DNA of 64,000 nt, taken from NCBI GenBank assembly GCA_020247055.1, contig JADCJL010000172.1:22524-86523 (forward strand), written 5' to 3'. The notes under the pieces are model-generated. The model did no database searches and was not told where the DNA came from. It saw only the letters and a list, made by a program, of their open reading frames with translations. The stretch is from Acidobacteriaceae bacterium (lineage in GTDB: Bacteria > Acidobacteriota > Terriglobia > Bryobacterales > Bryobacteraceae). Shown in pieces: positions 43,615 to 52,085 of this stretch; within the stretch, counting starts at the first letter, position 1; each line of letters begins with the position of its first letter. A program made the position numbers and the translations under genes.

Positions 43615-44259
43615 CTACTCGTCCCGGCGCGGACGCGGACCGCGCCGCGGTCCCCGGTCCCGGCGGTCGCCCCGTTCCTCGCGGCTCCGCTCGGTCGGCG
43701 GGGCCCCAAACGGCCGCCGTGGCGGCGGCGCGGGCAGCAGCGGAATGTTCGGCTTCGGCTGTCCGGCCAGATAGATCACCACCTGCCGGCTCGGACCCGT
43801 CCCGAAGCTCTCACTCGTCAGCGTCGTCTCACTCCGCAGCGCCATGTGCACAATGCGCCGCTCCCGGGAGGTCATCGGCGAAAACCGGAAGGGCTCGCCC
43901 GTCTTCTTCACCCGCTCGGCCGCCGCCAGTGCGCTCAGCCGCAGCTCTTCCATCCGCAGCAGCCGGTAGTCGTTGGCGTCGAAACAGATCAGCGAATGCT
44001 CATCGGAGGGCACCCGCAGCAGCTCCAGTGTCAGGTGCTCGAGCGCCAGCATCAGCTCCGCCCGGTTCTCGAGCAGCATGTCCACATCCCGGCCGCTGAA
44101 CTTCACCATCAGATCCGGGTTCTCGATCTCCGGATGCAGACTCACCCCGGGCGTCACCGTGAAGCCGAGTTCCAGGCCCGCCTTCGCCACCAGATCACCC
44201 AGAAACTGTTCAATGCGCGGTCCGTACGTCTCTACCGTGTACTTGTTTGCGTCACTCAT
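43615..44259 (-). CDS. khpB: Jag/KhpB-like RNA-binding protein (KH-R3H)
   Basis: A 214-residue RNA-binding protein of the Jag family with a KH-like domain (about 30-105) and an R3H domain ('[19 protein letters not shown]', about 125-160). The tail (about 170-214) is very rich in Arg, Pro, Gly and Asp and probably disordered. The N-terminal Jag-N domain of Firmicutes is absent, as is common outside that phylum. Position between yidC and mnmE is the classical location. The role is post-transcriptional regulation linked to envelope growth, known from other bacteria and not shown here. Confidence 0.88.
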   Translation of the reverse strand: MSDANKYTVETYGPRIEQFLGDLVAKAGLELGFTVTPGVSLHPEIENPDLMVKFSGRDVDMLLENRAELMLALEHLTLELLRVPSDEHSLICFDANDYRLLRMEELRLSALAAAERVKKTGEPFRFSPMTSRERRIVHMALRSETTLTSESFGTGPSRQVVIYLAGQPKPNIPLLPAPPPRRPFGAPPTERSREERGDRRDRGPRRGPRPRRDE

Positions 44260-44268
44260 CGGCGTAGG

Positions 44269-45978
44269 CTACTTACCCTTCTTTTTCGGGGCGGCCGGCG
44301 CCGCCGTCACTCCCGTCGACGGGGTCAACTGATTGAAAAACAGCTGCTGCACGATCCCGACCACGTTTCCGGTAAGCCAGTATAACACCAGCCCGCTCGA
44401 CGCATTCCAGAACAGAAACGCCATCATCACCGGCATCATGAACATCATCATCCGCTGCTGCGCCGGGTCGCCCCCGGTCGAAGGCGTCATCTTCTGCAGA
44501 TAGATCTGCGAGCCCAGCATCAACAACGGCAGAATCCGCAGCGCAATGGTCTCCGGCCGCGACAGGTCCGTTACCCACAGCCACTCGGCGCCCCGTAGTT
44601 CGGTCGCCACCGACAGCACTTTATAAAACCCAATGAAGAACGGGAACTGCAGCAGCAGCGGCACGCAGCCGCCCGCCGGGTTTACATTGTTCTTCTTGTA
44701 GAGATCCATGATCTCGGTATTCTTCTCGTTCGCCCGCGGATCGTTCAGGCCCACGCCTTTATACCGGTCGTTGATCGCCTGAATCTGCGGCTGCAGCAGG
44801 GCCATCTTCTTCATGCTCTTCATACTGCTGAGCTTGAGCGGCACCAGCGCGACGTTGATCAGCACGGTCACGGCCACAATCGCCCAACCCCAGTTGCCGG
44901 CCGTGTAAGCCTGCACCCAGCGCAGCATCGCGAACAGCGGCCGCGCGATCCAGCCGAACCAGCCCCAGTCCACCACCGATTCCAGGCGCGGGTCGGTCGA
45001 CTTCAGCAATTCCAGGTCCTTCGGGCCCACAAAAAGACCGAACTCGTTCCGCCCGGCGGTGCCCACCGCGGCCCCCACAAACGGCAAAAACTCCTTCGAG
45101 CCGGCCGGGTAGGGCAGCTTGTCGGTAAAGGTCTTGATCTCCATCGTCTGCCCGGCCTTGGGCAAGAACAGCGCCGCGAAGTAGGCGTCCTGGAGTCCGG
45201 CAAACCGGTAGTTCCCCGCGTTGGTCACCGGCCCGCTCTCGCCGGCCGCGCTCTCGAGCGTCGTCGGATAGTTCTCGTTCGGCTCCTGCCGTAGCGAAAA
45301 CTGCGCCGCGTAAGCCTTGTCCACGCTCTGATCGCCAAAACCGCCGCGCCAGGTGAGCAGATGGGACACCGGCGCGCCGTTCACGGTCACATCGCTCTCC
45401 ACCGCCGCCAGATAGCTCTTGGGCTCGAAGCGGAACCGCTTCCGAGCCGAAACCTTGCCGTCCGAGTAGGTGAAGCTGATCGACCGCCCGTCGGCGCCCT
45501 TCTCGATGGCGAACAGTGCCTTATTGAGATCGGTCGGCGCCGCTTGGTCCTTCATGTCGTAGGAGAACGGACGCAACCCGATCAGCGTCGTGTTCTCCGG
45601 CGAAACCAGGTCGAGCGGCCTGCCCGTGTTGTCCTTAAAGCCTTTCAGAACCCAGCTCAGCACCACCGCGCCCCGGTTGGCGAATTGGATGCGATACAGG
45701 TCCGTATCGACAAAGGGAAACTCCTCCCGCGTGGCCGCCGCCGCCTCGGGCGCCTTCGCTTCGGCGGGCGCCCCGTCGGCCGGCTTCGCCGCGGGAGTGG
45801 CTGCCGCCGGCGCCGCCGGCTTGGCTGGCGCGGGGGCCTCCCTCTTCGCCACCGGCGGCGGACTCGGCGGCTTGGGCAGCAGGTATTGGGAGGCGAAAAT
45901 TACCACCCCCATCAGCACGAAGGCCAGCAGCAGCCGCTGCTCCATCGAAAGTTCTTTCTTCGGGTTCGGGTCAGCCAT
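44269..45978 (-). CDS. yidC: Membrane protein insertase YidC
   Basis: A 569-residue inner-membrane insertase that places membrane proteins alone or with SecYEG. An N-terminal helix ('LLAFVLMGVVIFASQYLL') is followed by an Ala/Pro-rich linker and a large periplasmic beta domain (about 80-350), as in Gram-negative YidC. The conserved C-terminal five-helix domain (about 350-560) contains 'NWGWAIVAVTVLINVALVPL', 'KKNNVNPAGGCVPLLLQFP' and 'MMMFMMPVMMAFLFW'. Its place in the rpmH-to-mnmE block confirms the call. Confidence 0.96.
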   Translation of the reverse strand: MADPNPKKELSMEQRLLLAFVLMGVVIFASQYLLPKPPSPPPVAKREAPAPAKPAAPAAATPAAKPADGAPAEAKAPEAAAATREEFPFVDTDLYRIQFANRGAVVLSWVLKGFKDNTGRPLDLVSPENTTLIGLRPFSYDMKDQAAPTDLNKALFAIEKGADGRSISFTYSDGKVSARKRFRFEPKSYLAAVESDVTVNGAPVSHLLTWRGGFGDQSVDKAYAAQFSLRQEPNENYPTTLESAAGESGPVTNAGNYRFAGLQDAYFAALFLPKAGQTMEIKTFTDKLPYPAGSKEFLPFVGAAVGTAGRNEFGLFVGPKDLELLKSTDPRLESVVDWGWFGWIARPLFAMLRWVQAYTAGNWGWAIVAVTVLINVALVPLKLSSMKSMKKMALLQPQIQAINDRYKGVGLNDPRANEKNTEIMDLYKKNNVNPAGGCVPLLLQFPFFIGFYKVLSVATELRGAEWLWVTDLSRPETIALRILPLLMLGSQIYLQKMTPSTGGDPAQQRMMMFMMPVMMAFLFWNASSGLVLYWLTGNVVGIVQQLFFNQLTPSTGVTAAPAAPKKKGK

Positions 45979-45987
45979 AGCGGTTAA

Positions 45988-46227
45988 TTATTTCGGAACG
46001 GGATCAACTCCGCCGGGGCAAAACGGATGGCAGCGGCCCAAGCGCCGCAAACCCAGCCAAACGCCGCGCGCGGCGCCAAACCGGGTAATCGCCTCCATCA
46101 TGTAGACGGAGCAGGTAGGATGAAATCGGCAAGCCGAAGGGAGCCAGGGCGAGATCCCCAGCTTGTACACACGCAGGGCGGCAACGCACAGCCCGGCCGG
46201 CGTCAGCCGGTTCACTACGCGTTGCAT
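45988..46227 (-). CDS. yidD: Membrane protein insertion efficiency factor YidD
   Basis: A 79-residue small membrane-associated protein with the family signatures '[20 protein letters not shown]' and '[13 protein letters not shown]', including the three conserved cysteines. It assists YidC-dependent insertion. It overlaps the end of rnpA by 13 bases, the usual arrangement rnpA-yidD-yidC. Confidence 0.95.
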   Translation of the reverse strand: MQRVVNRLTPAGLCVAALRVYKLGISPWLPSACRFHPTCSVYMMEAITRFGAARGVWLGLRRLGRCHPFCPGGVDPVPK

Positions 46228-46607
46228 CGGGCCAGCACCTTGTCCAGTTCGCGGGCCAGCACGGCAAAATCCGCCCCGTACACCGAACGGCGAGGATTCA
46301 GGACGATGTCACAGTCCGGCCGTACCCGGTCAATCCGCGCTCGTAGCAGTTCGCGCAGGCGGCGCCGGATCTTATTCCGCACCACCGCCTTGCCTACGGC
46401 ACGGGGAATCGTGATACCAAAACGAGGTCCATTCAGGCGGACCAACGCATCCGGTTCCTCACTACGATGCCGCAAGCAAAAAGCCACGAAATAGGTGCTC
46501 GGGTACCTCACCCCTTGATCATAAACCCGGCGAAACTCGCCGGGCTTCCGCAAGCGGTGGGCGGGGAGAGAACGGTTATTTGGCGGCGCGGACGGCGGGC
46601 TCGTCAC
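46215..46607 (-). CDS. rnpA: Ribonuclease P protein component
   Basis: The protein subunit of RNase P, which matures the 5' ends of tRNAs together with an RNA subunit. The family pattern is clear: '[19 protein letters not shown]' near the start, '[20 protein letters not shown]' with the conserved RNR-type motif, and '[10 protein letters not shown]'. The start is uncertain. The GTG at 46607 gives 130 residues and overlaps rpmH by 32 bases; the tracked ATG at 46664 would give 149 residues and run deeper into rpmH. No start outside rpmH is available that keeps the conserved N-terminus. Confidence 0.9.
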   Translation of the reverse strand: MTSPPSAPPNNRSLPAHRLRKPGEFRRVYDQGVRYPSTYFVAFCLRHRSEEPDALVRLNGPRFGITIPRAVGKAVVRNKIRRRLRELLRARIDRVRPDCDIVLNPRRSVYGADFAVLARELDKVLARCNA

Positions 46608-46743
46608 TGACGGTGAGCTTCCAACGGCCCCGCGCGCGGCGGCGGGCCAGCACGGCACGGCCATTCTTGGTTTTCATGCGCTCGCGAAAGCCGTGCACCT
46701 TGGCACGCTTGCGATTGTTGGGCTGAAATGTACGCTTCGGCAT
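46576..46743 (-). CDS. rpmH: Large ribosomal subunit protein bL34
   Basis: A 55-residue protein missing from the ORF track because of its size. It begins '[20 protein letters not shown]' and contains '[19 protein letters not shown]', the invariant bL34 sequence, followed by an extra ten-residue tail ('[13 protein letters not shown]') beyond the usual 44-46 residues. It is the first gene of the rnpA-yidD-yidC-jag-mnmE block, and its end overlaps the rnpA start. bL34 is often near the origin beside dnaA, but dnaA is not seen here. Confidence 0.96.
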   Translation of the reverse strand: MPKRTFQPNNRKRAKVHGFRERMKTKNGRAVLARRRARGRWKLTVSDEPAVRAAK

Positions 46744-46892
46744 TGTCTTTTAGATTCCTATAGGCACAAGCGCACCACAGCACACCCTGCCCGATCTTTC
46801 AGTATAAGCCCTCGGCCCCCCGGGCGCAACCGAACGTCCGCCTGTCCTCTGGCCTCACCACTGCTCTTGCCGTATCGTACTCTTCTGGTATC

Positions 46893-47060
46893 GTGAACTT
46901 CTTGACGCGTCGTACCGCTCTTCTCTCCGCCGCCGCCGACTCCTACCGCGCACGCCGCACCCTGGCCTTCGATCCCAAAACCGAAAAAATCATCCCGCAA
47001 GCCCCCCCGCGCCCCGGCTACGAAGGCGACGGGGGTAATGTAAAAGAACCCACTAACTAA
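46893..47060 (+). CDS. Putative 55-residue protein upstream of the DJ-1 family gene
   Basis: A GTG-initiated ORF too short for the track, beginning 'MNFLTRRTALLSAAADSYRA' and ending in a Pro/Gly-rich tail ('PQAPPRPGYEGDGG'). The codon pattern (C-ending third positions) resembles neighbouring genes, and the stop lies 3 bases before the next ATG, as in an operon. Two GTATCGT strings lie just upstream. No known family; it could be a true small protein or a degraded gene remnant. Confidence 0.45.
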   Translation: MNFLTRRTALLSAAADSYRARRTLAFDPKTEKIIPQAPPRPGYEGDGGNVKEPTN

Positions 47061-47063
47061 TCC

Positions 47064-47630
47064 ATGCCAAACAAAGTACTCATCATCATCGGCGACGCCG
47101 CTGAGGCCCTCGACACCCTCTACCCCTTCTTCCGCCTGAAAGAGGCCGGTTACGACGTCGTCGTCGCTGGCCCCCAGGCCCGCCTCTACCACCTCGTCAT
47201 GCACGAAATCCCTCCGGGCTGGGATATCACCCGCGAAGGCCCCAGCTACCATCTGGCGGCCGACATCGCGTTTGCCGACGTCAACCCCGCAGAGTATCTC
47301 GGCCTGTTCGTCACCGGCGGCCGCGCCCCCGAGTATCTCCGCTACGACCAGCACCTGATGGCCATCACCCGGCACTTCTTCGCCGCCCAAAAGCCCGTCG
47401 CCAGCGTCTGCCACGGCGTTGAAATCATCGCCGCCGCCGATGTGATCCGCGGCAAACGCGTCGCCACCGTCGCCAAGTGCGCCATGGACGTCACCTTCTC
47501 CGGCGGCACCTTCGTCAATGACGGCTGTGTCCGCGATGGCAACCTCGTCAGCGGCCGCACCTGGCACGACAACCACCTGTTCATGCGCGAGTTCATGAAG
47601 ATGCTCGCCGAAGCCGAACCGGCCGCCTAA
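47064..47630 (+). CDS. DJ-1/PfpI family protein
   Basis: A 188-residue class I glutamine amidotransferase-like protein of the DJ-1/PfpI superfamily. The nucleophile elbow 'ASVCHGVEIIAAADV' places the reactive cysteine at about residue 115, and 'LFVTGGRAPEYLR' (about 75) carries the conserved acidic neighbour region. Members act as glyoxalases/deglycases, proteases or stress proteins; which applies here is not clear. No signal peptide. A small ORF ends 3 bases upstream, and the gene converges on the Rrf2-type regulator. Confidence 0.9.
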   Translation: MPNKVLIIIGDAAEALDTLYPFFRLKEAGYDVVVAGPQARLYHLVMHEIPPGWDITREGPSYHLAADIAFADVNPAEYLGLFVTGGRAPEYLRYDQHLMAITRHFFAAQKPVASVCHGVEIIAAADVIRGKRVATVAKCAMDVTFSGGTFVNDGCVRDGNLVSGRTWHDNHLFMREFMKMLAEAEPAA

Positions 47631-47748
47631 CCCGCCCCGCTCCCACCGTCCCCGGCGGCGCCCAGCGCGACCGGGCACCGCGCGAGCCGCCGCCGGCCGC
47701 CCGCAGTGCCCTCCCCTCGCTACAAGCACCGCCGGACTCCCACCCCGC

Positions 47749-48228
47749 TTAGATGTAGTACATCAGCCCCTCATCGTCGCCCTGCCTCGCCCGCGCCTTC
47801 GCCTCCTCCATCCGCGCGCACACCTGCGCCAGCGTCGTCCGGTCCAGAATCTCCGCCATCGCGTCGCGTACCTCGCGCATCACCATCCGCGTCCCGCACA
47901 ACTGATCGTCCACGCACTCCTCGCACTTCCGGTACGCCGTCTCGCTCGCGCACGGCAGCGGCGCCAGCGGCCCCTCCAGCAGCCGGATTACCGACCCCAT
48001 CGTCACCCGCTCCGGCGGCAGGCTTAACGAATAGCCCCCGCCCTTGCCCTTCTTACTCTCCACCAGCCCCTGCCGCTTCAGCCCCAGCAGAATCGCTTCG
48101 AGAAAATCCTGCGGAATCGACTCCTGCGCCGCCATCCGCGCAATCAGCGTCGGCCCCCGCCCGTAGTTCGCCGCCAGCACGTACAGCGCCCGCAGGGCGT
48201 ATTGGGTCTTTTTCGACAACGTCCGCAT
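47749..48228 (-). CDS. Rrf2-family transcriptional regulator
   Basis: A 159-residue regulator. The winged helix-turn-helix at the N-terminus ('YALRALYVLAANYGRG', 'SIPQDFLEAILLGLKRQGLV', 'KGKGGGYSLSL') is typical of Rrf2/IscR/NsrR. The C-terminal part contains Cys residues ('LPCASETAYRKCEECVDD' then 'LCGTR') that could bind an iron-sulfur cluster, as in IscR and NsrR. It overlaps the stop of the upstream hydrolase gene and is the last gene of a minus-strand run with a GntP permease and a HisD-like dehydrogenase, so it may regulate that unit. Confidence 0.9.
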   Translation of the reverse strand: MRTLSKKTQYALRALYVLAANYGRGPTLIARMAAQESIPQDFLEAILLGLKRQGLVESKKGKGGGYSLSLPPERVTMGSVIRLLEGPLAPLPCASETAYRKCEECVDDQLCGTRMVMREVRDAMAEILDRTTLAQVCARMEEAKARARQGDDEGLMYYI

Positions 48229-49331
48229 CAGTTCCCCCGCGGCGCCCCCGCCGGCCGGATCCGCGGCGGATTCTTTACGTACTCCGCCACATCCCGCGCC
48301 GCCTTCGTCTCAACGCCCGGCTTGCCCAGAAAGCCCAGATCCCGCATCCAGTCCATCATGCGGAACTGCCACGTCCCCAGCGGCATCCCGCCCCGGTCCG
48401 TTAACCCGCCCGTCATCCGGGTGCCGTCCGGCAGCGCATCGCCCGGGTGCCGCCCGTTGCCGTAAACATGCAGTTCGATATTCGGCACCCCCTTTGCGAG
48501 CATCGCCCCGAAGTAATCGAGCGCCCAGATGGCGTGCATCCGGTCGCCGGACCCGCCCGTGGCCAGAAACGCCGGCGGCACGTTGGCCGGAATCTCCGGG
48601 GCTGTCCGGTTCCGCGCAAACGGGCTCGGCCCCGGGTAGATCATCCCCACAAAGTCCGGCCGCGCGGAGACGCCCCGCAGCGGATCCCCCGGCTCGTTCC
48701 GCTGGCTCTCAAACTGCGGAAACAGCACCGCCGCGGGCGCGGAAAGCTCCGCGCCGGCCGAAAAACCAACGATGCCAATCTTCTGCGGATCAAACTGAAA
48801 CTCGGCGGCGTAAGCCCGCACCATCCGGATCGCCTGCAGCGCATCGTTCACCGCGTCCACCTCGGCCACGTAGCCGTCCTTGCGCAGCCGGTTGCGCAGA
48901 ATCACCGTGTTTACGCCGTAGTTGTAGAAGAACGGAACAAAATCCGCGCTCTCGCCCCCCACGTTCAAGGTATTGTGCCCCCCGCCCGCCGCCAGAATCA
49001 CCACCGCCCCCGTGTTCAGGTTCCGCTCGACGCGGTGGATCTCCATCGACGGGTTGTGGATGTTGACAATGCTGCTGATCCGCCCCGCCACCGTCTGGCT
49101 CATGTTGTAGACCTCGGCTTCCTTCACCCGGTCGGCCTTCAGCAGCGGCGAACCCGCCGGGTAGAGCGGCATCACAATCCCGCCCGGCAGAATCGGCTGC
49201 GGCGCGTACGGTCCGTCGCCCACCGGCCCCGGCGCCGGCAATCCCAGCGCCCGCGGCGCCGGCGGCAGTCCCTGCGCCGCCAAAGCCGGCGGCAGCAGCA
49301 GCAGCAAAAACAAGCAAACCTGTCTCGTCAT
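48228..49331 (-). CDS. Secreted alpha/beta-hydrolase (esterase-like)
   Basis: A 367-residue protein with a signal peptide ('VCLFLLLLLPPALAAQG') and an alpha/beta-hydrolase domain of the carboxylesterase (BD-FAE-like) type. The nucleophile elbow is 'IGIVGFSAGAELSA' (Ser about 196), an oxyanion-type 'VVILAAGGGHNTLN' is near residue 115, and a C-terminal 'YGNGRHPGD' supplies the His. It is probably periplasmic and may release the substrate taken up by the GntP permease encoded just upstream. The substrate is unknown. Confidence 0.85.
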   Translation of the reverse strand: MTRQVCLFLLLLLPPALAAQGLPPAPRALGLPAPGPVGDGPYAPQPILPGGIVMPLYPAGSPLLKADRVKEAEVYNMSQTVAGRISSIVNIHNPSMEIHRVERNLNTGAVVILAAGGGHNTLNVGGESADFVPFFYNYGVNTVILRNRLRKDGYVAEVDAVNDALQAIRMVRAYAAEFQFDPQKIGIVGFSAGAELSAPAAVLFPQFESQRNEPGDPLRGVSARPDFVGMIYPGPSPFARNRTAPEIPANVPPAFLATGGSGDRMHAIWALDYFGAMLAKGVPNIELHVYGNGRHPGDALPDGTRMTGGLTDRGGMPLGTWQFRMMDWMRDLGFLGKPGVETKAARDVAEYVKNPPRIRPAGAPRGN

Positions 49332-49361
49332 CTTTCGACGAGCCTAGCAGCATTGGCCCGC

Positions 49362-50741
49362 CTACTGCACCCCCAGCCAAGTGTAGAGGCCAATGACCAG
49401 AAACACCGCCGCGGTCTTGATCACCGTCATCCCCAGAATCTCCCGATACGCCTGCCGGTGCGTCAACCCCGTCACCGTCAGCAGCGTAATCACCGCTCCG
49501 TTGTGCGGCAGCGTATCCATCCCCCCGCTCGACATCGCCGCCACCCGGTGCAGCACCTCGGGCGATATCCCCGCCGCCAGTGCGTTCTGCAGATAGGTCT
49601 GCCCCATCGCCCCCAGCGCAATGCTCATCCCCCCCGACGCCGAGCCCGTAATGCCGCTCAGCACATTCGTCGTCACCGCCACATTCAGCAGCGGATCCCG
49701 CACCGACGCCGTCAGCCCCTCCCGCACCACCGCAAACCCCGGCAGCGCCGCGATCACCGCCCCGAAGCCGTACTCCGAGCCCGTGTTCAACGCCGCCAGC
49801 ACCGCCCCGTTCACCGCCCCCTGCAGCCCCGCCGTCACCCCCACCCGGATCCGCCGGAACGCCACCACCCCCACCAGTACAATCGCCGCCACCAGCGCCC
49901 CCTCCACCGCCCAGATCGCCGTCAGCTTCTCCACCTCCACCCGCGCCCCGTCCGGCAGCGCCACCGTCCTGCCGTAAGCCGCCGGAATCCACCCCGTCAG
50001 CAGCTTGTTCAAAACCCCCACCACCAGCAGCGGCGCCACCGCCAGCGCCGGATGCGGCAGCGGACCCGGCCACTCGGCAACCGGCTCGTTGGCGTGCCCC
50101 CCGCCGTAGCCTTCGCCCGCCCGCGCCGCCGCCCGCTGCCGCCACTGCAGATAAGCCATCCCCACCACCAGCACAAACCCTCCGCCGCACACCCCCAGCC
50201 ACGGCGCCGCCCACGTATCGGTCCCGAAAAAGGTCGTCGGAATGATGTTCTGAATCTGCGGCGTCCCCGGCAGCGCGTCCATGGTGAAGGTGAACGCCCC
50301 CAGCGCAATGGTGGCCGGAATCAGCCGCTTGGGCACGTCGGCCGTCCGGAACAGCTCCGCCGCAAACGGATACACCGCAAACGCCACCACAAACAGCGAC
50401 ACCCCGCCGTAAGTCAGAATCGCGCACACCAGCACCACCGCCAGCATCGCGTGCCGCGCCCCGATAAATGCCGTCACCGCGCTGATGATGGACCGCGCAA
50501 ATCCCGACAGCTCAATGAACTTGCCAAAGATCGCCCCCAGCAGAAACACCGGAAAATAGAGCTTCACAAAGCCCACCATCCGCTCCATGAACAGACCGGA
50601 GAACCACGCCGGCACCCACGCCGGATTGGTCAGCACCACCGCCAGCACCGCCGCCACCGGCGCAAACAGAATCACGCTCATGCCCCGGTAGGCCGCGTAC
50701 ATCAACAAACCCAGGGCCAGCAGAATGATCAGAACACTCAT
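49362..50741 (-). CDS. GntP-family permease
   Basis: A 459-residue polytopic membrane transporter of the gluconate:proton symporter (GntP) family; the start at 50741 ('MSVLIILLALGLLMYAAYRG') overlaps the upstream stop by 4 bases and replaces the tracked 50813. About twelve hydrophobic helices are visible, with conserved stretches 'YFPVFLLGAIFGKFIELSG', 'ILTYGGVSLFVVAFAVYPF' and 'PGTPQIQNIIPT'. Members import gluconate, other hydroxyacids or serine. Coupling to a HisD-like dehydrogenase suggests import of that enzyme's hydroxylated substrate. Confidence 0.9.
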   Translation of the reverse strand: MSVLIILLALGLLMYAAYRGMSVILFAPVAAVLAVVLTNPAWVPAWFSGLFMERMVGFVKLYFPVFLLGAIFGKFIELSGFARSIISAVTAFIGARHAMLAVVLVCAILTYGGVSLFVVAFAVYPFAAELFRTADVPKRLIPATIALGAFTFTMDALPGTPQIQNIIPTTFFGTDTWAAPWLGVCGGGFVLVVGMAYLQWRQRAAARAGEGYGGGHANEPVAEWPGPLPHPALAVAPLLVVGVLNKLLTGWIPAAYGRTVALPDGARVEVEKLTAIWAVEGALVAAIVLVGVVAFRRIRVGVTAGLQGAVNGAVLAALNTGSEYGFGAVIAALPGFAVVREGLTASVRDPLLNVAVTTNVLSGITGSASGGMSIALGAMGQTYLQNALAAGISPEVLHRVAAMSSGGMDTLPHNGAVITLLTVTGLTHRQAYREILGMTVIKTAAVFLVIGLYTWLGVQ

Positions 50742-52018
50742 GCGCCCCCCCGGTACCGCTCCACCCGCACCCGCGCCGTAATCGCGTGCGCCAGCATGTT
50801 CTCGAGCTCGCACTGCCGCGCCGTTACCTCCCCCGTCTCCACGCTCGCCTCCCGGCTCATCCGCTGATACGTGCAGGTCTTCAGAAACTTACCCACCCAC
50901 ACCCCGCCCGTGTACCGCGCCGCCCGGCTCGTCGGCAGGATATGGTTCGTGCCGATCGTCTTGTCCCCATAGGCCACCGTCGTCTCCTCGCCAATAAACA
51001 GCGAGCCGTAATTGGTCAGGTGCGCCAGATAGTAATCCACGTCCGCCACGTGCAGCTCCAGATGCTCCGGCGCATACCGGTCGCTTAACTCCACCGCCTC
51101 GGCCGCCGACCCGGCCACGTACACAATCCCGTTGTCCCGCCACGCCAGCTCCGCCACGTCCCGCGTGGGCAGCACCGCCAACTGCCGTTCCACCTCCGCC
51201 ATCGCGCGCCGCCCGAACTCCTCGCTCCGGCAGATCAGGCACACTCCGCTGTTCGGGTCATGCTCGGCCTGCCCCAGCAGGTCGCAGGCCACCAGCGCCG
51301 GGTCGGCGCTATCGTCGGCCAGCACCAGAATCTCCGTCGGCCCCGCCAGCAGGTCGATGCCGCAGCGCCCGAACAGCTGCCGCTTGGCCTCGGCCACAAA
51401 CCGGTTGCCCGCCCCGCATAAGATGTCCACCGGCTCGACGCCCCCCAGCCCAAACGCCATCAGCGCCAGCGCCGGCACCCCGCCCAGCGCGAAGATACGG
51501 TCCGCGCCGGCTTTGTGAATGGCGTTGATCGTCGCCGGATACCACCCCTGGCCCTTCACCGGCGGCGTACACGCCACAATCCGCTTCACCCCCGCCACCC
51601 GCGCCGGAATAATGCTCATCTGCGCCGACCCGAACATCGGATACCGGCCGCCCGGAATGTAGCTGCCCACCGCGTTCACCGGAATATGCCGGTGGCCGAG
51701 AATCACCCCCGGCCGCAGCTCCACCTCAAGCGGCAGCAGCGTCTGCCGCTGCGCCTCGGCAAAGCGCCGGACATTGTCCTGGCAGTACTCCGTGTCGCGC
51801 AACGCCTGCGCCGAGAGCCTCCCCACCGCCTCGGCAATCTGCGCCGGGGAAAGCTCAAAGTCGTCCGGGGCCCAGTCATCAAACTGCCGGCTGTAGCGGC
51901 GCACCGCGTCCATGCCCTCCCGTTCGAGCGCCAGGAGCATCCGCGTCACCAGCGCCGCCGTCTCGGCATCGTGTTCAAACAGCCGGTGCGTTCCGTCTTT
52001 GAGGATCTGCATCGGCAT
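50738..52018 (-). CDS. HisD-family dehydrogenase, closer to sulfopropanediol dehydrogenase (HpsN) than to histidinol dehydrogenase
   Basis: A 426-residue zinc/NAD-dependent dehydrogenase of the histidinol dehydrogenase family. The core motifs 'IPGGRYPMFGSAQMSIIPA', 'GAGNRFVAEAKRQLFG', 'DLLAGPTEILVLADD' and 'DLLGQAEHDPNSGVCL' are present. The C-terminal 'TNHILPTSRAARYTGGVWVG' with 'KFLKTCTYQRM' resembles the HpsN subgroup, which oxidises 2,3-dihydroxypropane-1-sulfonate, rather than biosynthetic HisD. No other his genes are nearby. The operon (GntP permease, hydrolase, Rrf2) points to catabolism of an imported hydroxylated compound; sulfonate specificity is only a possibility. Confidence 0.82.
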   Translation of the reverse strand: MPMQILKDGTHRLFEHDAETAALVTRMLLALEREGMDAVRRYSRQFDDWAPDDFELSPAQIAEAVGRLSAQALRDTEYCQDNVRRFAEAQRQTLLPLEVELRPGVILGHRHIPVNAVGSYIPGGRYPMFGSAQMSIIPARVAGVKRIVACTPPVKGQGWYPATINAIHKAGADRIFALGGVPALALMAFGLGGVEPVDILCGAGNRFVAEAKRQLFGRCGIDLLAGPTEILVLADDSADPALVACDLLGQAEHDPNSGVCLICRSEEFGRRAMAEVERQLAVLPTRDVAELAWRDNGIVYVAGSAAEAVELSDRYAPEHLELHVADVDYYLAHLTNYGSLFIGEETTVAYGDKTIGTNHILPTSRAARYTGGVWVGKFLKTCTYQRMSREASVETGEVTARQCELENMLAHAITARVRVERYRGGA

Positions 52019-52085
52019 CTATGCTATCGCTTCCCCGCCGCGCCGCCAGCCTACCCCATACCAACCTGCCGCATACTAATCAGTA

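Noticed and set aside
46744-46892. Replication origin beside rpmH
   Set aside because: rpmH is often next to oriC and dnaA, but I find no TTATCCACA-type DnaA boxes, no AT-rich unwinding region and no dnaA or dnaN here.
48447-50867. 806-residue plus-strand ORF across the hydrolase and permease genes
   Set aside because: Arg/Pro/His-rich shadow; the minus strand gives a GntP permease and an alpha/beta-hydrolase with intact motifs.
50738-52018. Biosynthetic histidinol dehydrogenase (hisD)
   Set aside because: The C-terminal signature and the permease/hydrolase context fit the HpsN-like catabolic subgroup better, and no histidine biosynthesis genes are adjacent.
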